This document shows, piece after piece, positions 22,154 through 33,754 of a stretch of 64,000 nucleotides of DNA. The DNA is taken from positions 2,727,001 to 2,791,000 of the forward strand of contig CP110632.1 of the NCBI GenBank assembly GCA_026210745.1, read 5' to 3'. The DNA is from Exobasidium rhododendri. Its lineage: Eukaryota > Basidiomycota > Exobasidiomycetes > Exobasidiales > Exobasidiaceae. The notes beneath the pieces are model-generated. The model saw only the letters and a program-made list of their open reading frames with translations, had not been told where the DNA came from and did not search any database. The translations under genes were made by a program, and so were the position numbers. Within the stretch, counting starts at the first letter, position 1. Each line of letters begins with the position of its first letter.

Positions 22154-24369
22154 TCAATACAGGTAAGGTACGATGCGCGAGGGTACCAATTTGCACTTGA
22201 AGGAAAGAAAGAGAGAGATCACCACGTTTAGTTCACCAAAGCATGTAATATTAGCATCACAATTACTTCCCCTTCACTCACATATTTTGCCCAGTCTTTT
22301 CCGTACTTTTCTGTGCATGCCTCATCGTCCCTCATCTGACGGTGAACGAGCAAGATGGCGAAGTAGACGACGTAGAAGTAAGTAACTGGTGTGTCGAATG
22401 CAGTAGGAAGACACCAAGCCCAGGCCATGATCAGATCACCCATATAGTTGGGATGTCGACTTCTGCCCCACCAACCGGAAGTCAATATTTGACGGCCACT
22501 TTGAGTAGTCAGGAAAGACAGATTCTTGGGATTGTTACCATTTCGGAAGTCGTTCTTCTCTCCGTTGGCAGTCCGGAAGATGTAGTACCCAATCAAGTTT
22601 ACAGCCAAGACACCTACTGTGCCACTGATACCAAGATCCTTGGGTTGGAATGCCAAGTAGCGAGCCTGCAGTCCGTACGTGAAAGGGACCCAAGTAAGAT
22701 CACCGGCAGAGAGCATGAATCCGAACCCGTCAGTGGTGATGTCCATCGTGGTCAGAATGGCCGCCTGCAGTGCACGACCGAGTGAGGTCAGTAAGGAGTA
22801 AAATATGCTTCAACCCTAAACTTGTTGTTTTTTTGTGTGCACTCACCTCGTTAAAAAGCGCATCGACCACATACCAGCTCTGAAAAGCGACCACGAGAAT
22901 CATGCTGTCGGTAATCCTTCCCTTCAGGGTGACGAATTGATGGCAAGCACAGCTGATGTCGAGTAAAACCCAAAGGATCAAGCCGGGACGTAGCTCGTTG
23001 AAGGTCTTGATATCAAGCGATCCAATCCTTGGATTCAATTCACGGCCGATGAACCAATCATAGAGATAATTGCCAGAATTGCCGCCTTTTGCTAACAGCT
23101 TCTCACCTTGGAAGCTGGCAAAATAGACGTAGAAAGCTTGGGCAGCCGAATTGACAAGTGAGGCGGTGATCAAGCCAGGCCAATGATCGTACATGATGGC
23201 AAAAGAGGCAGCTCCTTTGACGTAGATGTATGCAGTTGTGAGAGCCAAGGAGAGGACGAGGGTAGAGAAAGCTTTTCGAGGCAAATAGAAGGGGTGAGGC
23301 AGTGGTGGAAATCAGAAGTGAAGTCTCGCTATACCTACACTTCTTCATGGTGCTAACTCACCATTCATCTTGTAGTCCAGCTTGACACCTGTTCGAAGCT
23401 CTACACCTTTCACTGTTCTTCCTGGAATCAACGCCCAGCAGAGAACGGTGAAGGCGTACCATCCAAAGTAGAGGGACCAAGCTGTCTGATCGAGGAAGCT
23501 GGCTTGAACACCCTGCCACATCTGCTTGAGAATGACATCTGGGTACCTTGGCAAAGCAGAGCATCCAACTTGCTCATTACAGAAGTAGTAAAAAGCATAG
23601 CTGAAGAAAGGCACAGCAGCAGTTATACCAAAGGCTCCGATTGGACCACCAAATTCATAGTGTGCCGACTTTGTGTCGTGCACCTTGCTTGCCATTGTGC
23701 GACTGGAAGTTCGACGAGTGACGGCTTTCTTGGGTGTTGAGTCGGCTGAGGTAGTGCTGTTTGAAAGCAGAGACTTTGTCCTAGGCGTCGTAGTCGGTGT
23801 GGAACTGGCAGACTTCTTCCTGTTGCGAGGCGCTGGTGAAGGTGAGCCCGGGGAGGAGGTGGCTAGACTAGTGTCGGCACTGTCGTTGGAAGCTGAAGCC
23901 TCGCTGTTACGCTTCGAGATAGTACGTGATGGCGTACGGGATGATCGACTGTAAAGATGGGAGGTGAAAATGTAAGAAGACTACAGATGAGAGACCGAAA
24001 GATGATAGACACCCCAGAGCAACACAAGCTTTGACAAACGCCAAATAAAGACAACCTTTTTCCTTCTCAAAACGGAAACACCTCATTGCGTAAGCTCGAG
24101 ACACAATCTGTCCTGTCCCATGCATGATACGATATTCCCCCCCCCTTCCCCTCCCTCCTTAGCTAAACAATGACAAACGGCTCCACTTTGCTCGATCCTT
24201 AATAACTTTAAAAGTACTAGCAAGATGCGCGCCACTTCTGAGGCAGAGCAGAGAATCATCCCACCCATCATTTTTTCCCTCGCCTTTTTGGCATCGCGTG
24301 TGTGCCGTAAGCAGGTCCTCTGCGAGAGTATAGAACGAACAAACCGAAAACTCACCGTGTTTGCACCAT
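22154..24369 (-). CDS. ERG24: Delta(14)-sterol reductase with basic Ser/Thr/Arg-rich N-terminus, 5 exons
   Basis: Exons 24369-24356, 23948-23362, 23271-22847, 22764-22282 and 22195-22154 (516 residues). All phases agree. The enzyme reduces the C14-C15 double bond of sterols in ergosterol synthesis at the ER, and it is multi-pass. Family motifs are TTMDITTDGFGFML, GDLTWVPFTYGLQARYLA, SGWWGRSRHPNYMGD and the final 14-codon exon YCKLVPSRIVPYLY. The TTMDIT and YGLQARYLA motifs point to ERG24 rather than ERG4 or DHCR7. The first Met of the usual protein (MASKVHD) is residue 90. The frame is open upstream to a CTTTACAG acceptor, and the only fitting first exon is 14 bases (MVQTR). This gives an 89-residue basic, Ser/Thr/Pro/Arg-rich extension, as in lamin B receptor. 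The first intron is 407 bases, long for this genome. Confidence 0.9.
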
Positions 24370-24777
24370 AACGTCTAGTCCTGTCAAAGATCAGCAGGGC
24401 CCGAGTTAGTGCAGATTGTGTTGCGGACCACAAATTGTGACGCTGTAGTGCGACTCTCACAATTACGTGTTGTGGGACGATGGCTGGAGTTTACTGAGAA
24501 GGAGGAAATTGACCCGCCAAAACGCAAGAAGGGGACGGTGGTGGGGGATTGGGAAAGGTGGGGGGGGGACAGACGCGTCAAAGGAAGGCCAACAAGACGC
24601 GCGCCAAAGGCCAAGATGTCAGAAGGGGAAATTAAAGGAGCGGGCTACATCAACCAACACTGTCCTTGACAAACAGGAATCTGTCATGGTTGAGCCGACT
24701 TCCAATTGTACGATAAGTGCGGGGAGAGATCGGAGCAAGGGTAGATACAGTATATGGTTGAGAGAAGACGGAGCTCG
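24370..24777. promoter_or_regulatory. ERG24 upstream region and 3' flank of the 1616-residue gene
   Basis: 408 bases without a gene. It must contain the ERG24 promoter and the 3' end of the next minus-strand gene. A G9 run lies at 24560-24568. No sterol-response element was identified with confidence. Confidence 0.3.
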
Positions 24778-27700
24778 CTACGTGCTGCTGCTTTCTCGTG
24801 AGTTTGACTTGGAAGCGGTGGCATCAGGAGGAACTTGGGAAGCCCAGTTCACAATTGAAGCACCTTGCTCTGGATCTATTGCGGGAGCCGACATTGGCGT
24901 ACTGGCCAAGTTCATGGAGGAAGGGAAAGGAGTAGAGCCGAGAGCAGGAGAAGGCATGTAGCTCAGGAGTGGATTATAATGGTAAGGGTGCATTGCCGGT
25001 GTCATTTGTTGCTTGAAGATCAGTTCGTTCTGTAGTTGTCGAATCTGATTAGCTTGCTCGGCAATGATGGCCGCTTGAGGATGAAAGGCTCCAAGAGGCC
25101 GGTCGTCTGCATCATCATCATCTTCTTCTTCTTCGTCTTCTATCTTTCTGCAGCTCTTTCTCTTGTCGATCAAGGCAGCCAGAGTGGCACTCGAATTGGA
25201 GACCTGGAAACCGAGGGGCTTTTCATCGTCGTCATCGACTGATTCTCCGCTGGACCGATTAAGACGAGCTGTCATGCCACCTTCCTTCAGCAGCGATGAA
25301 GTGACACCTCCAGCAATAAAGTTGGGGTCAAGAGAACCCCTACCCTGCATGTTTGCCTTCTTCTTGGCTACTAATTGGGCGAGTGGTACTCCTCCCTCTT
25401 CTTCGTCGCTACTTTCCTCGTCTTTTCTCGAGAGGCTTTGTTGGGCTTTCAAGTAAGGCGGTTGCAAGCGGCTCTGCAGTCGAGAAAGTGGGACGTCGTC
25501 TTCTTCACTACCCGATCCTCTCACTTGCTCCGCCTCCCCCTTTCCTGCTGAGTTGACGCTTAGCTGGTCTTCTAAAGCTGTTTCAAAGCTGAACTGGCCC
25601 CCCTCCATGGTGAGCAGCTTGCTTATACCAGACCTCGACTTGCGTTCTCTCTGCAGTCTTTGCTTTCTGATCTCTGCCTCGGCCTCCGAATCGTCGCTGC
25701 TATCACTTTTCTCTTCTTCCTTGTCTTTTCCATCGTCATCGTCGTTCAACCAGGACTTGGTCGCTTCAGTGAAGGACAACTTGTGTTTCAGCTGAACATC
25801 ACTTGGGAACGCTATAGAGATGGTGGGGGGTTCCACTTGAGTCCGACTACTTCCTTCCAATTTGAGTACCACATTATCTCCCACTTGCTGCTGCTGCTCC
25901 TCCTCCTCCTCCTCCTCCTCCTGACCTCTTCTCTCTTCGACGGTCGTAGCGTCCTCTTTCGTTGCCATCTCAACCGGGACCGGCTCTATGATAGGTCCGC
26001 TTATCACCATCTCTGGCACCTTTGACACATTATTCTTTGCCTTTTTCCGCATCTTCTTTTCCTTCTTCAGCTCTTTGATCGCTGACTCCTTTGCTTCTAG
26101 CTCTTCTCTAGCTATCCTTGCTGCCGTAGCTAATTCTGCTTCTCTGGCATCTAATATCCTGCGTTCGGCCATCTCTTTCTCCCACAGTGAATTAGGACCA
26201 AAGGCAGCCACCATTCTCTCACGAGTGTCATTGAAGCCTAACGGATTGTCTCGAAACGAAACATTCCCGCTACTTGCAGCAACAATCGATCGATCATCGT
26301 TAGAGGCTTGAAGTTGATCACTCGACACTTGTCCATACTGCCTTGCTTTGCCTGACTTGTTAATCTTGCGCTCATTCATGACATCGAGCAAGCTTTTGCC
26401 ATACAGTATCCCCGGTGGTTTCTTTTCATCCAGCCACCTTACTTCTTCTTGACTAGTCCAGCTAACGTTGCTATCCGAGTCGCCGTCGCCGTCACTTCCA
26501 CTTTCCTCACTCGTCTCACTTAGTAGCAAGTCTTCTTCAGGACTATCTTCTGCGACACCTAGCTCCTTCGAGGAGATGGCTGTACTCTTGGCCAACTCCC
26601 TCTTCTTTCTCCTACTTCGACGTGCCTCTTTCCTCTTCAATTTGTCCTTCCTAGTCTTTGCCAGCTTCTTCTTCTCCTTCCGACTACTGATCACTTCCGC
26701 AAGTCGACCAACTGCCACTGCTTTGACCACTGGCTCGTCCTCTTCTTCCACGATTTCCTCCAGCTCTGTGCCAACCGGAGTACTAGCTTCCCAACCCCAC
26801 CCCTCCTTTTCTTCTTCATGTTGGACTAATTGATTACGAAAAAGTGCTGTGGTGTTCATGGCTGCTCTTCGACCGATGCCAGAAGGAGCAACCAGAGGTA
26901 TTTGAATCAGACGCTGTGAATTGACAGAATTCAGAAAGTTGCCCACCGTTTGATCATGCTTTTGCTTGCCCTCAGGACTCATGAAGAAGGGTTTCACTCC
27001 ACTAGCACCTTGCACTCTCAACGTCTTCATCGGTAGAGATTCTCTCTTGCTCTTGTGAAGAATGAACCCTTCTGGGACATGCAGTAGCGACGTTCCTGCG
27101 CTGGAAAGTCTCTTGCCTTTCATCTCTTCTTCCAGTAATCTACGTCGAGGAGCAAAGGATGTGCCTTGAAGGAAATGCGGCATATTCAATGTAGCAGGTA
27201 GATGGCTTTCAATTCCTTTTGGCTTCAAGGGTCCCTTTGTGGGCGGACTAGTATAGTCGTCATCGATGTCGGCATCTCGTAGGTCTGCTGGTGTACTCTG
27301 GCTCTCCTCTTCACCCGTGCTAAGGAGAGACTGCAAAGACACGGCAGAAGACAGTCGATTTTTCACCTTGCCAGCCAAGATACTCTTCCTCTTCTTTCGT
27401 CCCCAGCGAGCAGACGATAGATCTGGCTCTTCATTTGCCCCGACGAATGCTTCTAGCGGTCGGTCTGAATGATCAACCTCCTCCGCCTCGTTGTCATCGG
27501 CGGGAGTAGTAGGTGCAATGGGCCATATCCTTCGCTTTCCTTGGAATTGTTCTCTGATCGGCTCTACAGTCTGGACAGTATCACTTGCATTGGCACCCAG
27601 ATCCTGTCGTACCCTTACTTCCTCATTGAACACTTCTTCCTCGGCTTGAAGCAATGCAGCGTCTTCATCAGCGAGACCGGCAAATACTCCATGATATTTC

Positions 27701-29628
27701 AGACCGAACGAAGATGGGAAAGTATTCTCTTTCGCTAATTCTTGTAATTGTTTGGTGCTGAGTCCATGCATGGAAGTTCGTCCTCTTCTCGCTGTTCCGT
27801 TACGGTTTCGGTCTTCATTCAGCATATTCTTTGTCGACTCTTCAGGTTCGTCAAGGAAGCCAAAGGTGGGGCTTGTGAGCTTAGGATATGGACCAAATCC
27901 CGTCGCTGTCATTTCAGGAAAGGGATCAAAGGAGGCAAGGAGAAGCTCAGAAGGAGATCTTGAACGAGGGTGATTGAAAGCTGGGTTCAATTTAGAAAGC
28001 TGTCGGGGTGAGGTACTTGGAGATCTTGCAGAAGGTGAAAGAAGGCCGCTGTCCTTTAGTGCTGGAGTGTTTGACGTAGACAAGAAAGCACTGTGAGGTC
28101 GTGCAGACGCCGATTCACCTTGTCCTAGCATCACATCGAGCATTGACGAGCCCATCATGTTGGAAAAGGAGTTGCCTCTTGATTGAGGAGATCGACTGAA
28201 CGAGCCGATGCCGGCCATGCCATCGTTCTGACGCTCGTAGTCTTCCATTGGGCTACGAACACGAGGAGGAAGAACAATCTCGATTGGCAGCGCGACTTGG
28301 TGTTCCGTCTTGGTAGTGTCTTGATCGTCATCAACGTTGCTTTTCCTTGCACGGTCAAGAGAAGTAATCCCGTCAACGTTGTCATGGCTTTCGTCCGACC
28401 AACGGTCACCAGTGATGGCTCTCTTTGAGTCGCTTCTCTCCACGTAAAGAGGTAGCTCACCGGCACTCGTATTCCTAGCGTGCGTGACAACACCGACATT
28501 GCTACCGTCAGCTCGAGTCAATGCTTCCAAGTGACCATTCCACCGCTTCTGCTCGAGCACGGGCTTCGAAGCTGGTGGACTGCAAGACAGCATGTCACCA
28601 AAAGCAATTTCTTCCTCGCCTTGTGCAACTCCCTCTCTATTATCTTTGCCGACATCCACCATCTCTTGTGCTTCTCTGTACATCTTGATCTTATACAACA
28701 GATCGATCTTTGACGAGTCGACGGGAGACATGCCGGCAGAGGGCGCCGTACCTATCTCAGACAGTGTTCTTCCTCTAAACACCGAGTGGTCGCTCATAGC
28801 GCTCGTAGACCGTTCGTGTCCTATAGTGCTGCTGGCTCGACTCCGTTTGCCCACTTCAATCTTCTCTCTTGCTTCAGACGAAAGAAACTTGTCAACGCCC
28901 CAGCCACCAAAATCCTCGTCTTCTTCCTGTTCAAGAGCATCGCTTGATCCCTTCACACCCTGACTGCTGCTCCGGCTCATAGCACTACGAGATCGTAGCT
29001 GTGCTCCAGCTACACTGCTTCGCTTTGGCTGCCAGTCGCTACTTGATCTATTTCTCACATCATGCGGGAGGTTCTTTTCGTAGCCTTCCTCCGAAATCGT
29101 CTCAGATCGAGAACGCCTCTTCTCTGTAGGTAACTTGACCCCCAGAAAGTCTATCACTGGCCTGCCCTCTAAGTCTAGCCCATCACCGCCAGCATGGAGT
29201 GATGCCGCCGCTCCTGAACCCTCTGGCGGATTTCGATAGGGTGCAAAGATCACACTCTCACTCGCATGTTTCGGTAGGGGCAGCTTAATAGGTGCTGGCA
29301 AGTGTTCGATCTGCGACTTCCTCAATGCCTCTCTGAAAAAGCGCTCTTGTACGAAGTTTCGCCTCTCAATTTCTTCGTTGTCTGCTTCAATAAGGGCGGC
29401 TGCAAGCTGTAATCGTGCATTTACTCGTTTGCTTAGTTTTATCTTCTTTGGAATGAATGATGCTGAATTTGATGATGATGGTATGGGTCGTGCTGCCGAG
29501 GAAGGGATGATTTGTGCTGTCGTGGATTTTGGCCCAGCATTGATTGCTTCAATGCTTCTGCTGCTTTCCGAAAGTAGCTGAGACAGCGAGTAGCTGCTCT
29601 CCGGTCGTGTCATGATCTCCTGCAGCAT
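24778..29628 (-). CDS. Large disordered protein of unknown family, 1616 residues
   Basis: A single uninterrupted ORF from the ATG at 29628 (MLQEIMTRPESS) to the TAG at 24778. I do not recognise a family domain. It is rich in Ser, Glu and Lys and looks mostly disordered. Islands that look constrained are NARLQLAAALIEADNEEIE with RRNFVQERFFREAL near the N-terminus, LPLPKHASESVIFAPYRNP, LYGKSLLDVMNERKINKSG and ERMVAAFGPNSLWEKEMAERR. A strongly basic stretch (26560-26700, many KKR/RRK) could be a nuclear localisation signal. A predicted coiled coil follows around 26030-26170. Glu and Gln runs occur at 25890-25925. Near the C-terminus QIRQLQNELIFKQQMTP is followed by a Met/Pro-rich tail. An antisense origin is unlikely, because no conserved frame of similar length exists on the other strand. 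Confidence 0.75.
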   Translation of the reverse strand: MLQEIMTRPESSYSLSQLLSESSRSIEAINAGPKSTTAQIIPSSAARPIPSSSNSASFIPKKIKLSKRVNARLQLAAALIEADNEEIERRNFVQERFFREALRKSQIEHLPAPIKLPLPKHASESVIFAPYRNPPEGSGAAASLHAGGDGLDLEGRPVIDFLGVKLPTEKRRSRSETISEEGYEKNLPHDVRNRSSSDWQPKRSSVAGAQLRSRSAMSRSSSQGVKGSSDALEQEEDEDFGGWGVDKFLSSEAREKIEVGKRSRASSTIGHERSTSAMSDHSVFRGRTLSEIGTAPSAGMSPVDSSKIDLLYKIKMYREAQEMVDVGKDNREGVAQGEEEIAFGDMLSCSPPASKPVLEQKRWNGHLEALTRADGSNVGVVTHARNTSAGELPLYVERSDSKRAITGDRWSDESHDNVDGITSLDRARKSNVDDDQDTTKTEHQVALPIEIVLPPRVRSPMEDYERQNDGMAGIGSFSRSPQSRGNSFSNMMGSSMLDVMLGQGESASARPHSAFLSTSNTPALKDSGLLSPSARSPSTSPRQLSKLNPAFNHPRSRSPSELLLASFDPFPEMTATGFGPYPKLTSPTFGFLDEPEESTKNMLNEDRNRNGTARRGRTSMHGLSTKQLQELAKENTFPSSFGLKYHGVFAGLADEDAALLQAEEEVFNEEVRVRQDLGANASDTVQTVEPIREQFQGKRRIWPIAPTTPADDNEAEEVDHSDRPLEAFVGANEEPDLSSARWGRKKRKSILAGKVKNRLSSAVSLQSLLSTGEEESQSTPADLRDADIDDDYTSPPTKGPLKPKGIESHLPATLNMPHFLQGTSFAPRRRLLEEEMKGKRLSSAGTSLLHVPEGFILHKSKRESLPMKTLRVQGASGVKPFFMSPEGKQKHDQTVGNFLNSVNSQRLIQIPLVAPSGIGRRAAMNTTALFRNQLVQHEEEKEGWGWEASTPVGTELEEIVEEEDEPVVKAVAVGRLAEVISSRKEKKKLAKTRKDKLKRKEARRSRRKKRELAKSTAISSKELGVAEDSPEEDLLLSETSEESGSDGDGDSDSNVSWTSQEEVRWLDEKKPPGILYGKSLLDVMNERKINKSGKARQYGQVSSDQLQASNDDRSIVAASSGNVSFRDNPLGFNDTRERMVAAFGPNSLWEKEMAERRILDAREAELATAARIAREELEAKESAIKELKKEKKMRKKAKNNVSKVPEMVISGPIIEPVPVEMATKEDATTVEERRGQEEEEEEEEQQQQVGDNVVLKLEGSSRTQVEPPTISIAFPSDVQLKHKLSFTEATKSWLNDDDDGKDKEEEKSDSSDDSEAEAEIRKQRLQRERKSRSGISKLLTMEGGQFSFETALEDQLSVNSAGKGEAEQVRGSGSEEDDVPLSRLQSRLQPPYLKAQQSLSRKDEESSDEEEGGVPLAQLVAKKKANMQGRGSLDPNFIAGGVTSSLLKEGGMTARLNRSSGESVDDDDEKPLGFQVSNSSATLAALIDKRKSCRKIEDEEEEDDDDADDRPLGAFHPQAAIIAEQANQIRQLQNELIFKQQMTPAMHPYHYNPLLSYMPSPALGSTPFPSSMNLASTPMSAPAIDPEQGASIVNWASQVPPDATASKSNSRESSST

Positions 29629-30348
29629 GTCGATGCTGTGTGTGCTGGTGAAATTCTATTGTTGATGGCTGATGTTGGATGAGTCGGTGGTCGAACTCGA
29701 ATGAAAATAATGATGCAATTGTGATGATGATTGTTCTAGGAGGTCTTATGAATGCAAGTAGAAAGAGGCAAGATGCTGTTTCAGAAGGTCATGGTTGGAG
29801 CTTGAGAATGAGACCAATGAAAAGAGAAAGCGAGACTAAGCTGAAAACCCGTCAGAACGGAACCTTTCCTTTCACTTTGATCCCGGTCCCTTGCAATAGG
29901 GTGTGTGGGACTGGAGCCTATTCCGCACAGATCTCGTCCAAAGAGACACAAGAGGAAAAGAAAATCATCGGTCGGTCTGTCAGGAAAGGAAGCAACGGGC
30001 GTCCGGCGCACAATTGCAAATGTTCCAAAAACAAAAAAGTTACAAGATTATAAAAAGCACAAAAAATTCAATGGGCTGCCCAGATGCACAGAAATAAGGC
30101 TCATGTTACACCTTTTGATGTGATGGAATTAGATTCAGCTCCATCTGCGATCTTGCACCCTGAACGGCGTGGCGCCCGCCTCCCTCCCACGCGACCACAA
30201 GCAATAATCTCATCTTGACGAGATTCGCGGCTGTTGCTGTTGATTCGGGCAGTGGATGGCCAGCAAGGGATGTCATGGCGGGCGCGACGTGTGAAACGGA
30301 TAGTACAATGCGAATGCGAGAGGTTGGATTTATTACTACATGCTGGTA
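29629..30348. promoter_or_regulatory. Upstream region of the 1616-residue gene
   Basis: 720 bases between the start of the unknown gene and the stop codon of the DDHD gene, both on the minus strand. It should hold the promoter of the unknown gene and the terminator of the DDHD gene. A-rich stretches lie at 30030-30070. Short ORFs here show no conserved features. Confidence 0.35.
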
Positions 30349-33300
30349 TCAAGGCTCTTTTGCCAACTTGACCCGAGCGTCTTTAAGTCGATCTGAAGAG
30401 GAGTACAGAGTGGCCAGGAGAAAGTCGGCAAAGGAAGTATCTGTCCAGTAGCCTGCCAAGAGGAGTCAGCGAGCGTTGCTGGGGCGAGACTCAGCGTCGT
30501 CTGCAGCATACTCACTGGCGTGAGACCAAAAGAACTCCATGTATTGATTGGTGAGTAGGGATGTCTGCAGAGGAATGAAAAAGTCTTGCAATGTGGAGCC
30601 CGCATTACTGTGAGTGAATAAAATGGCGTTCTCCCTTATATTATGCACATCCATCGACTCACCTACACTGCCAAATTCGCAAAGAGCATCCATTCTCCTT
30701 TCTGCTCGGTCTCTTTCCACCTTGTCTTGTTTCTCTGCTTCCTCGACCAATCTGCTTTCCTCTATCTGTTTCTTTTCCCTTTCCGCTCGAGCTTCTTTCC
30801 ACTTTTCCTGTAGACCGGCTTTGGCTCTCTTTCCTAGACCAGTCTTCTTCTCCTTACCATCTGTCACTCCGTTTGTTTCTTCTTTTCCAAAGAGAGACTC
30901 TGCATCATCTGGCACGTCTTCATCCTGTAAGACGGACAGATCTTTTCCTTCTTCGATCTTCTTTGATAATGCGACAGAGACGGGTTGCACAGCAGAGCGA
31001 CCCCAGCCACTAAAGAGACCAACCGGTGCTGCCTGAGGCTCCAAAGTATCTGGAAGCGTTCGTAAGATGCTCTTTGTAGCTCGGCTTAGCGATATCGATT
31101 TCAGTGTTTTCGCATACGTTGCATCCACGGTAGAGTTGAGTCGAGTGCCGATTGGATCACTTGCAGAAAAGACGTTGAAGATGCTACAAGATCAAGAAGA
31201 GGAAGTGGTCGTTCGTTCAGCCAAATAAGGAGAACAGAGGAAAACGTACGCGATGTGAAACTCACCGATCGACAGCCAAGCATCCCCATCTGCCGGATCT
31301 GTTCAGCGCTTCATCTATTGCGCTATTCATCGTCAGTTCTCTTCCCTGTCGAGCAATCAGTTGCGCTTTATTGATCCACATGAATAGCGCAACAGGGGAA
31401 CCCGCAAGATAGAGATTCTTGACATTGAAAGCGAGTTCGGAGCCGGGATGGGGCAGGGCTGATAGCGGTTGCGCGACTGTAGACTGCTTCGAGAGACTGG
31501 AGGTAGAGGACAGAGTAAGAATTGCCGGCTTAAGGATGCAGTATGTACACGATCTGTCATCCGAGCGCATCAAAACTCACATGTCAACAGCCAAAGCTGC
31601 ACCCAGACTATGGGCAATCAAGCTCGTTTGCCCTCCATTGACAAGAAACTTGTCGTTCCTCTGGAGAAAGAGCCTATAAACGCGATTCATCTCCTTTACT
31701 ACTCTTGATAAGATTTCATCTCGATGTTGACTTAGGTAGAGAGGGATGTCGAACAAGATCCCACTGATCAGTTGTTTGATCAAGGGAATAGTGTCACTGA
31801 AGATATCATCGATACTGAAGTGGTTCGTCAGATGCTCATCTGGATTGATCTCCTCTCCTTCGTGAGGAGGCTCAAAATCATTCAGCGTTGCTCTCCAAAG
31901 GACCGGTAGTATCTGAACTCTTCTCCCTTTGCTCAACGCTGGCATACCTCCGCCGCCTACATCAGAAGGTGACGCCGCACTTTGTCTCTTGTGAGCCAGA
32001 GCCCGCAGTGAGCTGACTGCCAACGTAAAGTCGAGTGATTTCCAGTCTTCTGCCAATTTCTGGATGAAAGGGAGATAATCAGATTCAAAATAAGATGCTG
32101 GACCGATCAGGGGGGAAAGCATTCTTCAACCCACCTGCCCAATGCCGTGTATGACCAAAACAAGCTCTTGAGGACATTCTTCCATTTCTTGCTCTCTTCG
32201 CAATTCTTCCTCCTCCTCCTTTGCCTCCTCTTCTGCTGTTAGATCCTGTTCTTCCCTATCGGAGTCATACTCCAGCTCATCGTGCAGGCCAGCACTCGCC
32301 ATCCCCCTCAGGCTCTCTTTTATATTTTCTGAGTCGATGCCATGCACTTTCTCTTGTGCCTCTTTGAATGCTTCCTTGATATCATTCTGCGTTTTCGTGG
32401 ACACTTGTGATGCCCTTGCCGAAGATGTCGACCCCCAAGTACCAAACTTTGTTGCCAGGGATCTCAACATATCAGCAGCTCCAACATCTGTGCTGGCAGC
32501 TGCCGTCAATGTTGCTGATGCTACCTCCTCCTTTGAACTCAAATTTTCTTGTGTAGGCTTAGCGGCACCTTCAATACTTGGTGTAGCTGGTTCAGGAGTT
32601 TCTGCAGACTTTGGCGCTTTCGGACTCCCCTTCAGGTCGCTTGAGCCCTTTGCTTTGTGTCCACTTTTCCGGGCAGATTGTTTACTCGTCGTTGGTTTTT
32701 TATTTTCTCTGGTCCTCAACAGCCTTCGAGCGTTATCATACCCCCTTGCAACCAAAGTTCCACCACCGTGTGCACCGCTCCAGGCTGTCCACAGCGTCTT
32801 TGTCATTCTAGAGGTCACATCGTCATGGTATATACGAGCCAAGAGTGGACCGAGGAAGATGACATAGGAACCTTTGAGGCTCGTCATTGGCGCTCTCAAC
32901 TTCTGCTCTGCATCTGCTCCTAGCGCTACTGCAGATCTAAGTTCATCTGCATAAGATGGCAGCCAAGGTTTGATGGACTGGTAAAGTCCTTCCAGCTCTT
33001 TTGCTACTTCATCATTGCAAGGTGATATCTTAGAAGAGTCAAAGAACCAGCTTCCTCGTAGAACATCGCAGCCCTTTCCTTTCCAAAATACTGGCCACAG
33101 CTTCAACGTTCTCAAGTCAACTTCTAACAGACGATCTTCCGCAACTGGCACCCTCCATACGGGCAGTGGAGTGTCGGGATCTGGAGGTTCCATCAGAGTA
33201 TCATCTTCTGTCTCCTTCGTCTTTCCCTTTTCACGTCTTTCCTGCAACTTCTCCCCGGGGGTGGCAGAGGGCCCGCCTTCTGTTGCAACCAGATTTTCAT

Positions 33301-33544
33301 CCTGCTCACCTGTGCCGGTGAGCTCTACTCTCTCGCCCTTGTTCACTTGCAAGGATTTCCATGCCGTCTCTAAGTGACTGCTATCCCTCAGTCCAAATGT
33401 CGTCCAGCCTTTTCCTGTGTCTAGCGCATGTAGCCATCGGGGAGTGAGTGTTGGCTTCTTGGAGTCAAGCGCCGGCGTGCTTGCTTGTCGCAAAAATGCC
33501 TGCCTACGGACATTGTTGGCACTAGGAGGTGGTGTTGATGTCAT
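30349..33544 (-). CDS. DDHD-domain phospholipase (PA-PLA1 type), 6 exons
   Basis: Exons 33544-32135, 32059-31581, 31496-31266, 31183-30663, 30584-30516 and 30452-30349 (937 residues). The joins rebuild VIHGIGQKLAEDWKSLDFT, LGAALAVDILSKQ, LAVDRIFNVFSASDPIGTRL, CEFGSVDFFIPLQTSLL and SHASYWTDTSFADFLLA. These follow the intracellular phospholipase A1 family (yeast YOR022C, mammalian DDHD1/2), which acts on phosphatidic acid and other phospholipids at Golgi, ER or mitochondria. The nucleophile Ser lies in AHSLG; the family usually has GHSLG. The DDHD domain spans from about LYLAGSPVALFMW to the C-terminus. The 78-base intron at 30585-30662 has no stop and length divisible by three; an earlier CACAG acceptor would shift the frame. 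A charged coiled coil (30700-30860) is inserted in the domain. Confidence 0.88.
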
Positions 33545-33727
33545 GCTGAGGATGGCAACGTCTTCCTCCCTCTCTTATGGCAGAGTCGAAGGTGGGCAAA
33601 GCAAGAGTGCAGGCCCGGAAATGTATAACAGAAGTATCGTTCAGTTGCTCTCTTTCGCATCGATGCACGGACTGTGAAAGGGAGAATATAGAAATTCGAA
33701 GAAAAAGAGGGTATTATGATACAGATA

Positions 33728-33754
33728 CAGTAGAACCTCCGAGTTTTAATACGA
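33728..33754 (+). repeat. Left terminal inverted repeat
   Basis: About 27 bases, starting CAGTAGAACCTCC directly after a TA dinucleotide. It pairs with the right end with about three mismatches. Confidence 0.92.

Noticed and set aside
30608-30662. 55-base intron in the DDHD gene
   Set aside because: Canonical ends, but splicing shifts the frame and destroys the conserved C-terminal SHASYW region; the 78-base version fits.
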